64,000 nucleotides of DNA from Methanomassiliicoccus sp. Its GTDB lineage: Archaea; Thermoplasmatota; Thermoplasmata; Methanomassiliicoccales; Methanomassiliicoccaceae. Positions 52,795 to 62,367 of the stretch are shown in pieces. The notes below the pieces were generated by a model. It ran no database searches. It saw only the letters and a program-made list of their open reading frames with translations, and was not told the DNA's origin. Location: positions 62,001 to 126,000 of the forward strand of contig JAWQJJ010000005.1 of NCBI GenBank assembly GCA_033485155.1, given 5' to 3'. Both the position numbers and the translations under genes were made by a program. Position 1 is the stretch's first letter; the number at the start of each line of letters is the position of its first letter.

Positions 52795-53124
52795 ATGGCT
52801 AACGAAGTCAAGGATATAGGAATCGATGTCAGGGCGCCTGAGTCCACATGCACCGACAAGCACTGCCCCTTCCATGGGGAGCTGTCGGTCAAGGGCCAGA
52901 CCATCGAAGGGGTTGTCATTTCCACAAAGATGGACAAGACCGCGGTGGTTGAGCGCAACTATCTGAAGTACCAAGAGAAGTACGAGCGTTACGAGAAGAG
53001 AACGAGCCACTACTCAGTGCACAACCCCCCCTGCTTGGGGGTCAAGGCCGGCGACCAGGTCAAGATCATGGAGTGCCGCCCGCTGAGCAAGACCGTGTCC
53101 TTCGTGATCATCGAGAAGAGGTGA
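52795..53124 (+). CDS. rps17: 30S ribosomal protein S17
   Basis: 109 residues from ATG 52795. DIGIDVRAPESTCTDKHCPFHGELSVKGQTIEGVVISTKMDKTAVV is the archaeal S17 pattern. Confidence 0.97.
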   Translation: MANEVKDIGIDVRAPESTCTDKHCPFHGELSVKGQTIEGVVISTKMDKTAVVERNYLKYQEKYERYEKRTSHYSVHNPPCLGVKAGDQVKIMECRPLSKTVSFVIIEKR

Positions 53125-53129
53125 ACGTG

Positions 53130-53528
53130 ATGAAGGGAGTTGCAGGTAAACAGTCGCGCGGCGTCCAGACCGGCACCGTGCTCAACGTTATCGACAACAC
53201 GGGCGCCAAGACGATCGCGATCGTCACCGTCCCGGGCTACCATGGCACCAACCGCCGGTACCCCAAGGCCGGTGTCGGAGACATAGTCATCGCCTCCGTC
53301 AAGAAGGGAAGCCCTGAGATGAGGAGGCAGGTAGTGTACGCCATCATCGTCCGTCAGCGCCGGCCGTTCCGCCGGGCCGATGGAGTCATGGTCTCCTTCG
53401 AAGACAACGCCGCGGTCATCACCACCGAAGAGGGTGAGACCAAGGGAACGGATATCAAGGGACCTGTGGCGAGGGAAGCGGCGGAGAGGTGGCCCCGCAT
53501 AGCGGCGACCGCCTCGACGATCATCTGA
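53130..53528 (+). CDS. rpl14: 50S ribosomal protein L14
   Basis: 132 residues from ATG 53130 (GTG 53127 is also possible). AGKQSRGVQTGTVLNVIDNTGAKTIAIV and RPFRRADGVMVSFEDNAAV are diagnostic. GAGGTGAA lies directly upstream. Confidence 0.97.
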   Translation: MKGVAGKQSRGVQTGTVLNVIDNTGAKTIAIVTVPGYHGTNRRYPKAGVGDIVIASVKKGSPEMRRQVVYAIIVRQRRPFRRADGVMVSFEDNAAVITTEEGETKGTDIKGPVAREAAERWPRIAATASTII

Positions 53529-53538
53529 AGGTGATATA

Positions 53539-53916
53539 ATGGTACAGAGCAAGAAAGCACGGAAGCAGAGGAAGTCCTTCTATAACGCTCCCAGTCACAT
53601 CCGGAGGAAGAACATCTCCTCCCACCTGAGCGAGGAACTGCAGAAGGAGTACAAGCTCCGCTCGCTGCAGGTCATCACGGGAGACACCGTGAGAGTGATG
53701 CGCGGCGACGAGGAGATCGTCGGCGTCGAGGGCAAGGTCGCTGCGGTCATAACCAAGACCGGAAGGGTTACCGTCGAGGGCGTCACCATCGCCAAGGCCG
53801 ACGGCACCCAGATCGCTAGGCCGGTCCACGCGTCCAAGGTCATGATCACCAAGCTCGACCTCTCCGACCCCAAGCGGAAGGAGAAGCTGGCCAGGGCCAA
53901 GGAGGTTTCACAATGA
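53539..53916 (+). CDS. rpl24: 50S ribosomal protein L24
   Basis: 125 residues. KARKQRKSFYNAPSHIRRKNISSHLSEELQKEY is the archaeal N-terminus, and the KOW motif (VITGDTVRVMRGDEEIVGVEGKV) follows. Confidence 0.97.
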   Translation: MVQSKKARKQRKSFYNAPSHIRRKNISSHLSEELQKEYKLRSLQVITGDTVRVMRGDEEIVGVEGKVAAVITKTGRVTVEGVTIAKADGTQIARPVHASKVMITKLDLSDPKRKEKLARAKEVSQ

Positions 53917-54623
53917 GCAACGAGATGAAGAGATTGACATCGCCCCGCAGCTGGCCGGTGAAGAGGAAGACCGCCCACTGGATCACAAAGCCCTCCCCTG
54001 GCGCTCACGCCATCGAGGGAAGCATCCCCGTGGTCGTCGTCCTCCGGGACATGCTGCAGGTGTGCAAGACCGCCGCCGAGGTCCGGGCGGTCATATTCGA
54101 GAAGGGCATCTTGGTCGACGGAAAGGTCGTCGCCAATCCCAAGCAGGGCATCGGCCTGATGGACGTTGTGTCCCTCCCCAAGGCCGGGACCGCCTACCGC
54201 ATGGTCATGGACCGGCGGGGCAAGCTGCAACTAGCCAAGATCCCCCAGGAGAAGGCGTCCTGGAAGCTGTGCCGCATCGAGAACAAGACCATCGTCAGCG
54301 GCGGCAAGGTCCAGCTCAACCTCCACGACGGAAGGAACATCCTGGTGGAGAAGGACAGCTACAAGACCGGGGACGTCCTCAAGATCGAGATCCCCAGCCA
54401 GAAGGTCCTGGACCATTACTCTCTGGATAAGGGCAGCCTGACCCTGATCACCTCCGGTTCCCACGTCGGCGAGACCGCGGTGGTCGATGAGTACCTCATC
54501 ACCAGGCTCACCTCAGAGAACCTCGTCAAATTCAAGGACGGCACGTCCACCGTCAAGAGCAACGTGTTCGTGATCGGTGTCAAGGCACCTGAGATCGAGC
54601 TGCCCGAGGAGGCCGCGATATGA
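53913..54623 (+). CDS. rps4e: 30S ribosomal protein S4e
   Basis: 236 residues. LTSPRSWPVKRKTAHWITKPSPGAHAIEGSIPVVVVLRD is diagnostic. S4-like and KOW domains follow. It overlaps both neighbours by 4 bases. Confidence 0.97.
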   Translation: MSNEMKRLTSPRSWPVKRKTAHWITKPSPGAHAIEGSIPVVVVLRDMLQVCKTAAEVRAVIFEKGILVDGKVVANPKQGIGLMDVVSLPKAGTAYRMVMDRRGKLQLAKIPQEKASWKLCRIENKTIVSGGKVQLNLHDGRNILVEKDSYKTGDVLKIEIPSQKVLDHYSLDKGSLTLITSGSHVGETAVVDEYLITRLTSENLVKFKDGTSTVKSNVFVIGVKAPEIELPEEAAI

Positions 54624-55132
54624 GCGATCTCATGAGGCAGCCTCGGATCGAGAAGGTCGTCGTGAACATCGGGGTCGGCGAGGCCGGCGAGCGGCTGAAC
54701 AAGGCCCAGAAGGTCCTGAACATGGTCACCAAGCAAAAGCCCGTGATCACCTTCGCCAAGGTCACCAACCGTGACCTCGGGGTGAGGTACGGCATGCCCA
54801 TCGGGTGCAAGGTTACCATGAGGGGAGAGAAGGCCCAGGACTTCATCAAGAAGGCCCTCACCATCCGGGAGAACCGGGTGGCGGTCTACTCCTTCGACAA
54901 GGAGGGCAACCTGTCGTTCGGGATCCCCGATTACACCGACTTCGAGGGTATGAAATATGATCCCGAGATCGGCATCTTCGGCATGGATGTCAACGTGGTC
55001 TTCATGAGGCCGGGTTACCGGGTGGCTAAGAGGCGCATCATGGCCCGGAAGATCCCCAAGGAGCACCGCATGACCCGGGATGAGGCTATCAGCTTCATGA
55101 AGGAACAGTTCAAAGTCGAGGTGGTCGAGTGA
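54620..55132 (+). CDS. rpl5: 50S ribosomal protein L5
   Basis: 170 residues. [34 protein letters not shown] and [30 protein letters not shown]-type motifs are present. Contacts 5S RNA. Confidence 0.97.
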   Translation: MSDLMRQPRIEKVVVNIGVGEAGERLNKAQKVLNMVTKQKPVITFAKVTNRDLGVRYGMPIGCKVTMRGEKAQDFIKKALTIRENRVAVYSFDKEGNLSFGIPDYTDFEGMKYDPEIGIFGMDVNVVFMRPGYRVAKRRIMARKIPKEHRMTRDEAISFMKEQFKVEVVE

Positions 55133-55275
55133 AGACTAAGAAGGAATATGGAAGGAAGAAGGGGTGCCTGCGCTGTGGAAGAAAGCGGGGCATCGTACGC
55201 CGCTACGGTATGCACGTCTGCCGGCAGTGCTTCCGCGAGATAGCCCCGGAGATCGGGTTCAAGAAGTATAGCTGA
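55129..55275 (+). CDS. rps14: 30S ribosomal protein S14 (zinc type)
   Basis: 48 residues from GTG 55129, overlapping the L5 stop by 4 bases; easily missed because it is short. The zinc ligands are CLRCG..HVCRQC, and the C-terminal [14 protein letters not shown] is the archaeal S14 end. Confidence 0.95.
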   Translation: MKTKKEYGRKKGCLRCGRKRGIVRRYGMHVCRQCFREIAPEIGFKKYS

Positions 55276-55284
55276 GGTGATGAC

Positions 55285-55674
55285 ATGCAGAGCGACCCAC
55301 TTAACGACGCCATGTCGACCATCAAGAACGCGGCCTCGGTCGGTAAGAGCGAGTGCACCATCCGCCCCTCCTCGAAGCTCATCGGACGGGTACTGAAGGT
55401 CATGCAAGAGTATGGCTACATCAACCAGTTCGAGTTTGTCGAGGACGGAAAGGCCGGCGTGTTCAAGGTAAGGATACAGGGAAAGATAAACGACTGCGGC
55501 GTGATAAAGCCGAGATATTCGGTTCAGAAGAACGATCTGGAGAGGTTTGAGTCCAGATACCTACCCGCTCAGGACTTTGGAGTGCTCATAATGACGACCA
55601 CCGCGGGCGTCGTGAGCCATGCCAGGGCCAAGGAGCTTGGTGTGGGTGGAAAGCTTCTGGCCTACGTGTACTGA
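55285..55674 (+). CDS. rps8: 30S ribosomal protein S8
   Basis: 129 residues. [43 protein letters not shown] is the archaeal S8 start. GAGGTGATG precedes the ATG. Confidence 0.97.
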   Translation: MQSDPLNDAMSTIKNAASVGKSECTIRPSSKLIGRVLKVMQEYGYINQFEFVEDGKAGVFKVRIQGKINDCGVIKPRYSVQKNDLERFESRYLPAQDFGVLIMTTTAGVVSHARAKELGVGGKLLAYVY

Positions 55675-55684
55675 GGGGACTTCG

Positions 55685-56236
55685 ATGACACTTAGCGGAA
55701 TACTGGAAGAGAGGGTGGCCATCCCCAAGGGGGTCACCGTCGCCGTGAATGGTTCCATCGTAGAGGTCAAGGGCCCCAAGGGAAAGTTGAGCCGGGACTT
55801 CTACAACCCCAAGACCAAGGTCAGGTTGGACGGAGACCATCTGGTCGTCAGCTGCCAGATGCCCAGGGTGAAGGACAAGGCCATGATCGGCACCTTCGCC
55901 TCGCATCTCAACAACATGATCGAGGGAGTGACCGTGGGATTCGAGTACCACATGAAGATCGTGTTCTCCCACTTCCCGATGAAGACGGCGGTGAAGGGTG
56001 ACAAGTTCATCATCGACAACTTCCTCGGCGAGCGGTCTCCCCGCCAGGCCAAGATCCTGGGGGACACCAAGATCGTGGTCAAGGGCAACGACGTGGTGCT
56101 CACCGGCACGGACGTCGAGGCCGTCGGGCAGACCGCGGCCAACATCGAGTACGCCACCAAGATCTGGGGCTATGATCCCCGGGTGTTCCAGGATGGCATT
56201 TACATCACCGAGAAGGCCAAGAAGGTGAGCTCATGA
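55685..56236 (+). CDS. rpl6: 50S ribosomal protein L6
   Basis: 183 residues from ATG 55685, with AGGGGAC upstream. VAIPKGVTVAVNGSIVEVKGPKGKLSRDF and the second domain NFLGERSPRQAKILGDTKIVVKGNDVVLTGTDVEAVGQTAANIE are typical. Confidence 0.97.
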   Translation: MTLSGILEERVAIPKGVTVAVNGSIVEVKGPKGKLSRDFYNPKTKVRLDGDHLVVSCQMPRVKDKAMIGTFASHLNNMIEGVTVGFEYHMKIVFSHFPMKTAVKGDKFIIDNFLGERSPRQAKILGDTKIVVKGNDVVLTGTDVEAVGQTAANIEYATKIWGYDPRVFQDGIYITEKAKKVSS

Positions 56237-56967
56237 GCAAGGAGAAGAAGGCAGATATCAACGAGCTGGCGGACCTCCCTCATTACAAGGAGGAGTTCGG
56301 CTCCCAGCTCGAGGACATGGGCATCACGAACGTTCCTGACCTTAAGGACGCCCTCCGCAACGCGGAGAAGAGCAAGAAGATCATGGACGAGCTCGTGGGG
56401 GTAGGCCCCAAGACTATCAAGACCTGGAGAGAGCTCCTCGATGTTAAGGTCGAGAAGAAGTCCAGGAAGGCCATCGTGCCCGCGACCGAGTCCAAGCCCG
56501 CTGCGAAGGACGTGGAGATAGTGGATAAGCCGCCGGCCGAGGTCGTCGAGAAGGGCGCCTACGTCGCCAAGAAGAAGCCGGTCCTCGATGATGAGACCAA
56601 GAAGCTCCTTGCCCTCCGCTACGAGATGAGCCACGACCGCATCGCCTTCCTCAGGCAGGAGTGGTTCCGCTTCCCCCGTCTGGGAGAGAAGTGGAGGAAG
56701 CCCCGCGGCATGCACAGCAAGATGCGCCGCCACATACAGTACCGGCCGAACGTCGTGAGCATAGGCTACCGCGGACCGGCCAAGGTGCGCGGCCTGCACC
56801 CCTCCGGATTCGAGGAGGTCATGGTGTGGAACCCCGATCAGCTGGAAAAGGTGGACCCCAAGGTCCAGGCGGTCAGGGTCGGCGGCAGCGTAGGATTCAA
56901 GAAGAGGCAGGCCATCGAGCAGAAGGCCGATGAGCTGGGCATTCGTGTCCTGAACAGGACGGGATGA
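56233..56967 (+). CDS. rpl32e: 50S ribosomal protein L32e with helix-hairpin-helix extension
   Basis: 244 residues. An N-terminal helix-hairpin-helix-like region (about 1-75: LEDMGITNVPDLKDAL..LVGVGPKTIKTW) and a linker precede the L32e domain (about 135-244: FLRQEWFRFPRLGEKWRKPRGMHSKMRRHI). Similar extensions occur in haloarchaeal L32e. Confidence 0.95.
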   Translation: MSKEKKADINELADLPHYKEEFGSQLEDMGITNVPDLKDALRNAEKSKKIMDELVGVGPKTIKTWRELLDVKVEKKSRKAIVPATESKPAAKDVEIVDKPPAEVVEKGAYVAKKKPVLDDETKKLLALRYEMSHDRIAFLRQEWFRFPRLGEKWRKPRGMHSKMRRHIQYRPNVVSIGYRGPAKVRGLHPSGFEEVMVWNPDQLEKVDPKVQAVRVGGSVGFKKRQAIEQKADELGIRVLNRTG

Positions 56968-57425
56968 AAATGGATCTGAAGAATCAGAGGCGTATGGCGG
57001 CCGAGATCCTGGACTGCGGTGAGAACCGCGTGTGGATCGATCCCAACCGGGCCGAGGACCTTGCCGACGCCATCACCAGGGCGGACATCCGCACCGCCAT
57101 CGAGTCCGGCACCATCAAGGCGCTGCCCAAGGCCGGCATCTCGAAGGGACGGACCAGGTACAACGCCGCCCAGCGCAAGAAGGGCCGCCAGCGCGGCCCC
57201 GGAAGCAGGAAGGGCAGGGCCGGAGCCAGAACCCCTACCAAGAGGGACTGGATCCAGACCATCAGGCCCATCCGCGCCGAGCTGCGGGACCTCAGGGACA
57301 GCGGCAAGATCTCCAAGAGCGTCTACCGCGAGTTCTACATGAAGGCCAAGGGAGGGGTGTTCAAGAGCCGGGCTCACCTGCTCACTCACCTCAAGACCGA
57401 GGGCCACCTGCAGGAGGCTAAGTAA
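56964..57425 (+). CDS. rpl19e: 50S ribosomal protein L19e
   Basis: 153 residues. LKNQRRMAAEILDCGENRVWIDPNRAEDLADAITRADIR and the basic GRQRGPGSRKGRAGARTPTKRDWI are diagnostic. Confidence 0.97.
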   Translation: MKMDLKNQRRMAAEILDCGENRVWIDPNRAEDLADAITRADIRTAIESGTIKALPKAGISKGRTRYNAAQRKKGRQRGPGSRKGRAGARTPTKRDWIQTIRPIRAELRDLRDSGKISKSVYREFYMKAKGGVFKSRAHLLTHLKTEGHLQEAK

Positions 57426-57926
57426 ATGGCAGAAGGACCGAGATACAGGGTGAACTTCCGCAGGCGCAGGGAAGGAAGGACCGATTACAGGCAGAGGCAG
57501 AGGCTGCTGAGGGGACGCGTGCCCCGGGCGGTCGTACGCATCTCGCTGAGGAATGCGAACGTACAGTTCATAAGCTACGACGAGAAGGGGGACAAGGTCC
57601 TCGCCGCCGCCACCTCCAAGGAGCTGGCTAAGCTCGGCTGGACCGGCGCGACCGGGAACCTTCCCGCCGCCTATCTCACTGGCTATCTGGCCGGCAAGAG
57701 GGCGTCCCAGAACGGCGTAGAAGAGGCTGTGCTGGACATCGGCCTGAAGGGACCGGCAAGAGGCTCCGCCATCTTCGCCGCCCTGAAGGGCATGCTCGAT
57801 GCCGGGATCGAGATCCCCCACGGCGAGGAGGTTCTCCCCGCCGATGAGAGGATCAACGGCGCCCACATCGACGAGAACATGGGAAAGATGGTCGAAGAGG
57901 TCAAGAGCCGGATGGAGGCGAAGTAA
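57426..57926 (+). CDS. rpl18: 50S ribosomal protein L18
   Basis: 166 residues. [40 protein letters not shown] is the archaeal L18 start. Binds 5S RNA. The ATG directly follows the L19e stop. Confidence 0.97.
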   Translation: MAEGPRYRVNFRRRREGRTDYRQRQRLLRGRVPRAVVRISLRNANVQFISYDEKGDKVLAAATSKELAKLGWTGATGNLPAAYLTGYLAGKRASQNGVEEAVLDIGLKGPARGSAIFAALKGMLDAGIEIPHGEEVLPADERINGAHIDENMGKMVEEVKSRMEAK

Positions 57927-57927
57927 G

Positions 57928-58623
57928 ATGGCAGAATGGAATCCCAAGACAAGACTGGGCAAGATGGTCCTGAGCGGTGAGATCACCACCATGAGCCAGG
58001 CCCTTGCCACCAAGCTCCCCTTGAGGGAGCCCGAGATCGTCGACATCCTGCTGCCCGAGATGAAGGACGAGGTCATCGACCTCAACATGGTACAGAGGAT
58101 GACCGACTCCGGCCGCAGGGTCCGGTTCGCGGTCACCAGCTGCGTCGGCAACGGCGATGGGTTCGTCGGCTTGGGCCGCGCCAAGGGCAAGGAGGTCGGA
58201 CCGACCATCCGCAAGGCCATCGACAACGCCAAGCTCAACATCATCGAGATCAAGCGGGGCTGTGGCTCATGGGAATGCGGCTGTGGCACCGCCCACTCGA
58301 TCCCCCTGGCCGTCGTCGGCAAGGCCGGATCGGTGGAGGTCACCCTCAAGGCCGCCCCCCGTGGCATTGGCCTGGCGGTCGGCGATGTGGCTAAGACCAT
58401 CCTCGGTCTGGCCGGGGTCAAGGATGCTTGGGGCTTCGCCCGTGGGCACACCAAGACCACCGTCAACTACGCCCTAGCGACCTTTGACGCCCTTAAGAAG
58501 ACGTCCGAGATGAGGGTCACCGACGAGCAGGAGAAGCGCTTGAAGATCATCAGCGGACCCACCCGGGTCCACGTGGCCGGCGCCCCCATCGAGGGCGACG
58601 CCGATGCGCTCAAGGAAGCGTGA
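57928..58623 (+). CDS. rps5: 30S ribosomal protein S5
   Basis: 231 residues from ATG 57928. [48 protein letters not shown] is the archaeal S5 double-stranded RNA-binding motif. A start at 57799 would overlap L18 and is rejected. Confidence 0.97.
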   Translation: MAEWNPKTRLGKMVLSGEITTMSQALATKLPLREPEIVDILLPEMKDEVIDLNMVQRMTDSGRRVRFAVTSCVGNGDGFVGLGRAKGKEVGPTIRKAIDNAKLNIIEIKRGCGSWECGCGTAHSIPLAVVGKAGSVEVTLKAAPRGIGLAVGDVAKTILGLAGVKDAWGFARGHTKTTVNYALATFDALKKTSEMRVTDEQEKRLKIISGPTRVHVAGAPIEGDADALKEA

Positions 58624-58628
58624 TTGAA

Positions 58629-59093
58629 ATGGCATTCGCGGTCATCAGAGTTCGCGGACACAGAAAGATAAACAAGGATATCGAAGACACGATGTGCATG
58701 CTCCGCCTCACCCGCGTCAACCACTGCGTCATCATCCCCGAGGACAAGACCATGAGGGGGATGCTGCAGAAGGCCAAGGACTTCATCACCTGGGGAGAGG
58801 TCTCCGAAGAGACCCTCGCCAAGATGATCCAGTCCCGCGGCCGGCTCATGGGGGACAAGCCCATCGATGATGCCTACGTGGGAGCCAACTCCCCGTTCGG
58901 CTCCATCCAGGAGTTCGCCACGAGCGTGGTCAAGGACGAGACCAAGTACTCCGAGCTGAAGGACGTCAAGCCCCTGTTCAGGCTGCATCCTCCCGTCCAG
59001 GGTTACGAAGGCGTAAAAAAGGACCTCAAGACCCACGGGTCCCTGGGGTACCGGGGCGACAAGATAAACGCCCTCATCGAGAAGATGCTATGA
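58629..59093 (+). CDS. rpl30: 50S ribosomal protein L30
   Basis: 154 residues. AFAVIRVRGHRKINKDIEDTMCMLRLTRVNHCVIIPE is the archaeal L30/L7e pattern. Confidence 0.97.
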   Translation: MAFAVIRVRGHRKINKDIEDTMCMLRLTRVNHCVIIPEDKTMRGMLQKAKDFITWGEVSEETLAKMIQSRGRLMGDKPIDDAYVGANSPFGSIQEFATSVVKDETKYSELKDVKPLFRLHPPVQGYEGVKKDLKTHGSLGYRGDKINALIEKML

Positions 59094-59103
59094 GGTGCTA
59101 GAC

Positions 59104-59529
59104 ATGCCAAGCAGGACCAACAAGTTCAGAGGAGGCCGCACCCATGGCCGCGGCAAGAAGAGCGGCAGGGGCGCTGGCAAGACCGGAGGTACCGGCAACG
59201 CCGGCCTCCACAAGCACAAGACCATCAGCGTGCTCAAGTACGACCCGATGCACTTCGGCCGCCATGGCTTCAAGCGCCCACAGAAGGTCGTTTCCGCCAA
59301 GATCACCCTCAATGTAGGGGACCTTGAGGAGCGCCTTGAGGAGTTCCAGAAGCAGGGCTTTGCTGTGAATGAGGACGGCAAAGTAAAAATCAACCTTGCT
59401 AATATGGGCGTCGACAAGCTCCTGGGTTTCGGGAAGGTCTCAAACTCCTTCGAGGTAGTGGTCGCCGAGTCCTCGGCCCGAGCGAAAGAGAAGCTCGAGG
59501 CCGCCGGGGGCTCGGTAGCCCAACCTTAA
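59104..59529 (+). CDS. rpl15: 50S ribosomal protein L15
   Basis: 141 residues. Glycine-rich basic start (RGGRTHGRGKKSGRGAGKTGGTGNAGLHKHK) and the C-terminal LLGFGKVSNSFEVVVAESSARAKEKLEAAGG. Confidence 0.96.
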   Translation: MPSRTNKFRGGRTHGRGKKSGRGAGKTGGTGNAGLHKHKTISVLKYDPMHFGRHGFKRPQKVVSAKITLNVGDLEERLEEFQKQGFAVNEDGKVKINLANMGVDKLLGFGKVSNSFEVVVAESSARAKEKLEAAGGSVAQP

Positions 59530-59572
59530 ACACCAACCTTAGCCAGGCAGTATGCACTAATAGGGATGACTC

Positions 59573-61156
59573 ATGGCCGAGCTACAGAACAGCCGACTCT
59601 ACAGGTTGAAGCCGCTTACGGAAAGACTTCCATCGGTCAAACGTCCGGAGGGGCACGTGCACTTCCGGACCAAGATCATGTGGGTCATCCTTATGCTGGT
59701 CTTCTACTTCGTGATGACCAATGTGTTCCTCTTTGGTCTTAACCAACAGAACATCATTGACATTTTTGGTCCGTACCGGGCCATCCTTGCCGGGGCGCAG
59801 GGATCGCTCATGCAACTGGGCATCGGCCCGATAGTCACTGCATCGATCATCATGCAGCTGTTCGTCGGGGCCAAGATCATCAAGCTTGATCTGACCAACG
59901 ACGAGGACAAGGCGGTGTACCAGGGGACCCAAAAGCTCCTGGTCATAATCATGATCCTGGTGGAAGCGGTCCCCCAGGTCTTCGGTTACCTGACGCCCTC
60001 CACCACCCTGATCAGCGGCCTGAATAACGTCGTTGGGGCTTCCGGTGCCATCAACGGCACCAGCATAGCGCAGATCATCCTGATAGCGCAGATGTTCGCC
60101 GGCTCTTATCTCGTCTTCCTCATGGACGAGGTCGTATCCAAATGGGGCATCGGCAGCGGCATATCGCTGTTCATCGCCGCGGGGGTGGCGCAAGCCATAT
60201 TCACCGGTACGGTCAACTGGTACCCAATCAATGGAAGCGAGGCGCTGAGCGTCAGCAATCCGCCGGCGGGTACCATACCCAAGACCATCTACTTGCTGAC
60301 CAACATGTCGGCCAGTCAGCTGGCCTCGGGAGGCTACGAGAAGATACTGATCCAAAACCCTAACCCGGTGGTGGCGTTGATCGGGACGATCGCGATCTTC
60401 CTGTTCGTCTCCTATATCGAGTCGGCGAGGATCGAACTACCTCTGGCCCACGGCACCGCAAGGGGCGCCAGGGGCAGGTACCCCATCAAGCTGCTGTACG
60501 CCTCCAACATCCCGGTCATCTTGATGGCCGCGGTGCTGGCCAACATCAGCATGTTCGCGTACCTGTTCTATACCAATAGCTTCCTGTCGCAGATACCGAT
60601 CCTCGGCCACAATCCTCTGCTAGGGTACTATACTACGGCCTCGGGGACCTCTCCAGCCGGAGGGCTGGCGTGGTATCTGACCACGCCCAGCGGGTTGGCC
60701 GGATGGCTATTGCCGCTGCTCAATCCCACTACCTATGCCAGCGTGGTGTACGACCATAGCTCGCTGCAGATCTTCATCAAGGTCGTGGTCTTCTTCGGAG
60801 TGATGGTCCTCGGCTCGGTGGTCTTCGCCAAGTTCTGGATCATGACCACCAACATGGGTCCGGAAGCGGTGGCGAGGCAGATCGAAAACTCCGGCATGCA
60901 GATACCCGGGTTCCGTAGGGACCCCCGGGTCCTGAAGCGGGTGCTGGAGAGATACATCCCCGTGGTCACGGTCATATCTGGTGCCCTGGTCGGCGCGCTG
61001 GCGGCGGGAGCGGACCTCATCGGTACGGTAGGTAACGCCTCAGGTACCGGTGTGCTGCTCGCGGTGGGCATCCTGATCCAGTTCTACGAGGCACTAGGAA
61101 GGGAACAAATGATGGAAATGCACCCCATGCTCCGGGGCTTCTTCGGAGGCGATTGA
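59573..61156 (+). CDS. secY: Protein translocase subunit SecY
   Basis: 527 residues, about 10 membrane helices; main channel for secreted and membrane proteins. PSVKRPEGHVHFRTKIMW at the start, the plug region after helix 1, ESARIELPLAHGTARGARGRYPIKLLYASNIPVIL and the C-terminal GTGVLLAVGILIQFYEALGREQ are diagnostic. Extracytoplasmic loops are longer than in Methanocaldococcus SecY. Confidence 0.97.
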   Translation: MAELQNSRLYRLKPLTERLPSVKRPEGHVHFRTKIMWVILMLVFYFVMTNVFLFGLNQQNIIDIFGPYRAILAGAQGSLMQLGIGPIVTASIIMQLFVGAKIIKLDLTNDEDKAVYQGTQKLLVIIMILVEAVPQVFGYLTPSTTLISGLNNVVGASGAINGTSIAQIILIAQMFAGSYLVFLMDEVVSKWGIGSGISLFIAAGVAQAIFTGTVNWYPINGSEALSVSNPPAGTIPKTIYLLTNMSASQLASGGYEKILIQNPNPVVALIGTIAIFLFVSYIESARIELPLAHGTARGARGRYPIKLLYASNIPVILMAAVLANISMFAYLFYTNSFLSQIPILGHNPLLGYYTTASGTSPAGGLAWYLTTPSGLAGWLLPLLNPTTYASVVYDHSSLQIFIKVVVFFGVMVLGSVVFAKFWIMTTNMGPEAVARQIENSGMQIPGFRRDPRVLKRVLERYIPVVTVISGALVGALAAGADLIGTVGNASGTGVLLAVGILIQFYEALGREQMMEMHPMLRGFFGGD

Positions 61157-61159
61157 TAG

Positions 61160-61834
61160 ATGCAGCAGGCACCTCTCCCGCCCCGTCCAGCCCCCGACCC
61201 GAAGAAGCAGATGAACCAGTTCATCACCATCTTCATCTTCGTGTTCGCCATGTTCGTGCTCTTCGACCAGTCCCTCCGGACCTGGTTGGGCACCATCGTG
61301 GGATACGTCCTTGAACCGCTAGTCGGCCTCAACGGCACCGTGCCGGTGGTGACGCTTATTCTCACGGGCATCATCATGACCGCACTGTCGGTCGTCCTGA
61401 GGCACTTCTTCACCGATTACGTCGGGCAGGCCGAGAGCCAGAAGATCGTCAGCGCCTTCAACAAGGAGCTCCAGAAGGCCAGGGTGGAGAACAACAAGTA
61501 CAAGATCAAGAAGCTTACCGAGGAGCAGCCCAACATCCTCAAGAAGTCCATGGAGATGTCCACAAGCCAGATGAAGCTGATGCCAGTCACCATGCTGGCC
61601 ATCATCCCCATCTTCGCCTGGCTTTCGGTGTGGATTGGGCACCTGGACCCTGCCATCGCAGTGGTCAACGTCCCCTGGGCCACCAACGTGAGCCTCACTG
61701 CCTCGAACGTGCTGCCCAACTGGGTGCTGCTGTACTCGCTCATCAGCATACCGTTCGGTCAGATCCTCAGCCGTGCCCTGCGTTACTTCGAGTTCCGCAA
61801 GCGGCTGCGTGAGATCGAGGCCCAGCCGGCATGA
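61160..61834 (+). CDS. DUF106 membrane insertase-like protein (YidC/Get1/EMC3 superfamily)
   Basis: 224 residues. One N-terminal helix (about 19-36), a second after residue 58, a cytoplasmic coiled coil (QKIVSAFNKELQKARVENNKYKIKKLTEEQP), then KLMPVTMLAIIPIFAWLSVWI and a last helix. This is the archaeal Ylp1/DUF106 layout. It starts 3 bases after secY, fitting a role in membrane-protein insertion. Confidence 0.92.
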   Translation: MQQAPLPPRPAPDPKKQMNQFITIFIFVFAMFVLFDQSLRTWLGTIVGYVLEPLVGLNGTVPVVTLILTGIIMTALSVVLRHFFTDYVGQAESQKIVSAFNKELQKARVENNKYKIKKLTEEQPNILKKSMEMSTSQMKLMPVTMLAIIPIFAWLSVWIGHLDPAIAVVNVPWATNVSLTASNVLPNWVLLYSLISIPFGQILSRALRYFEFRKRLREIEAQPA

Positions 61835-62367
61835 GGATCACCATCAGCGGCCCGCCGGGGTCGGGGAAGACCACGGCTTGCCGGTTGGTCGCGGAAAGGC
61901 TCCACCTAAGGGTGGTCATCTCGGGAGATATCTTTCGGCAGCTGGCCAAGGAATCGTCAATGTCCCTGGCCACCTTTGGCTCGATGTGCGAGTCCGATCC
62001 CGATGTCGATCGACGTCTAGACGAACGCATGGTAGAGATCGCCCGATCCGGGGACGATCTCCTTCTGGAAGGGCGCCTCACCGCCCACATGCTGACCATG
62101 CACGGCATCCCGGCCTTTAGGGTGTACATGGGAGCTGACCTCGAGGTCCGCGCGGCCCGAGTAGTAGAGAGGGAGGGGGGCACCCAGGCCCAGAGGAAGC
62201 AGGAGATCGTGGAGAGAGAAAAATGCGAGGCCCGCCGGTACCGCGCCTATTATGATATTGATATAAACGACCGGAACATCTACGATCTGGTGATCGATAC
62301 CACTGATAAGACCCCTGAGCAGGTGTCTGAACTCATCTGCGACGCGGCGGTGGCCTACCATGGCTGA
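61831..62367 (+). CDS. cmk: Cytidylate kinase
   Basis: 178 residues. P-loop ISGPPGSGKTTACR, then GDIFRQLAKESSMSLATFG and LLLEGRLTAHM, the archaeal CMP kinase pattern. It overlaps DUF106 by 4 bases and cbf5 by 8. Confidence 0.95.
   Translation: MRITISGPPGSGKTTACRLVAERLHLRVVISGDIFRQLAKESSMSLATFGSMCESDPDVDRRLDERMVEIARSGDDLLLEGRLTAHMLTMHGIPAFRVYMGADLEVRAARVVEREGGTQAQRKQEIVEREKCEARRYRAYYDIDINDRNIYDLVIDTTDKTPEQVSELICDAAVAYHG

Noticed and set aside
56838-58466. 542-codon frame opposite L32e, L19e, L18 and S5
   Set aside because: Crosses four overlapping ribosomal genes on the other strand; no domain is recognisable.
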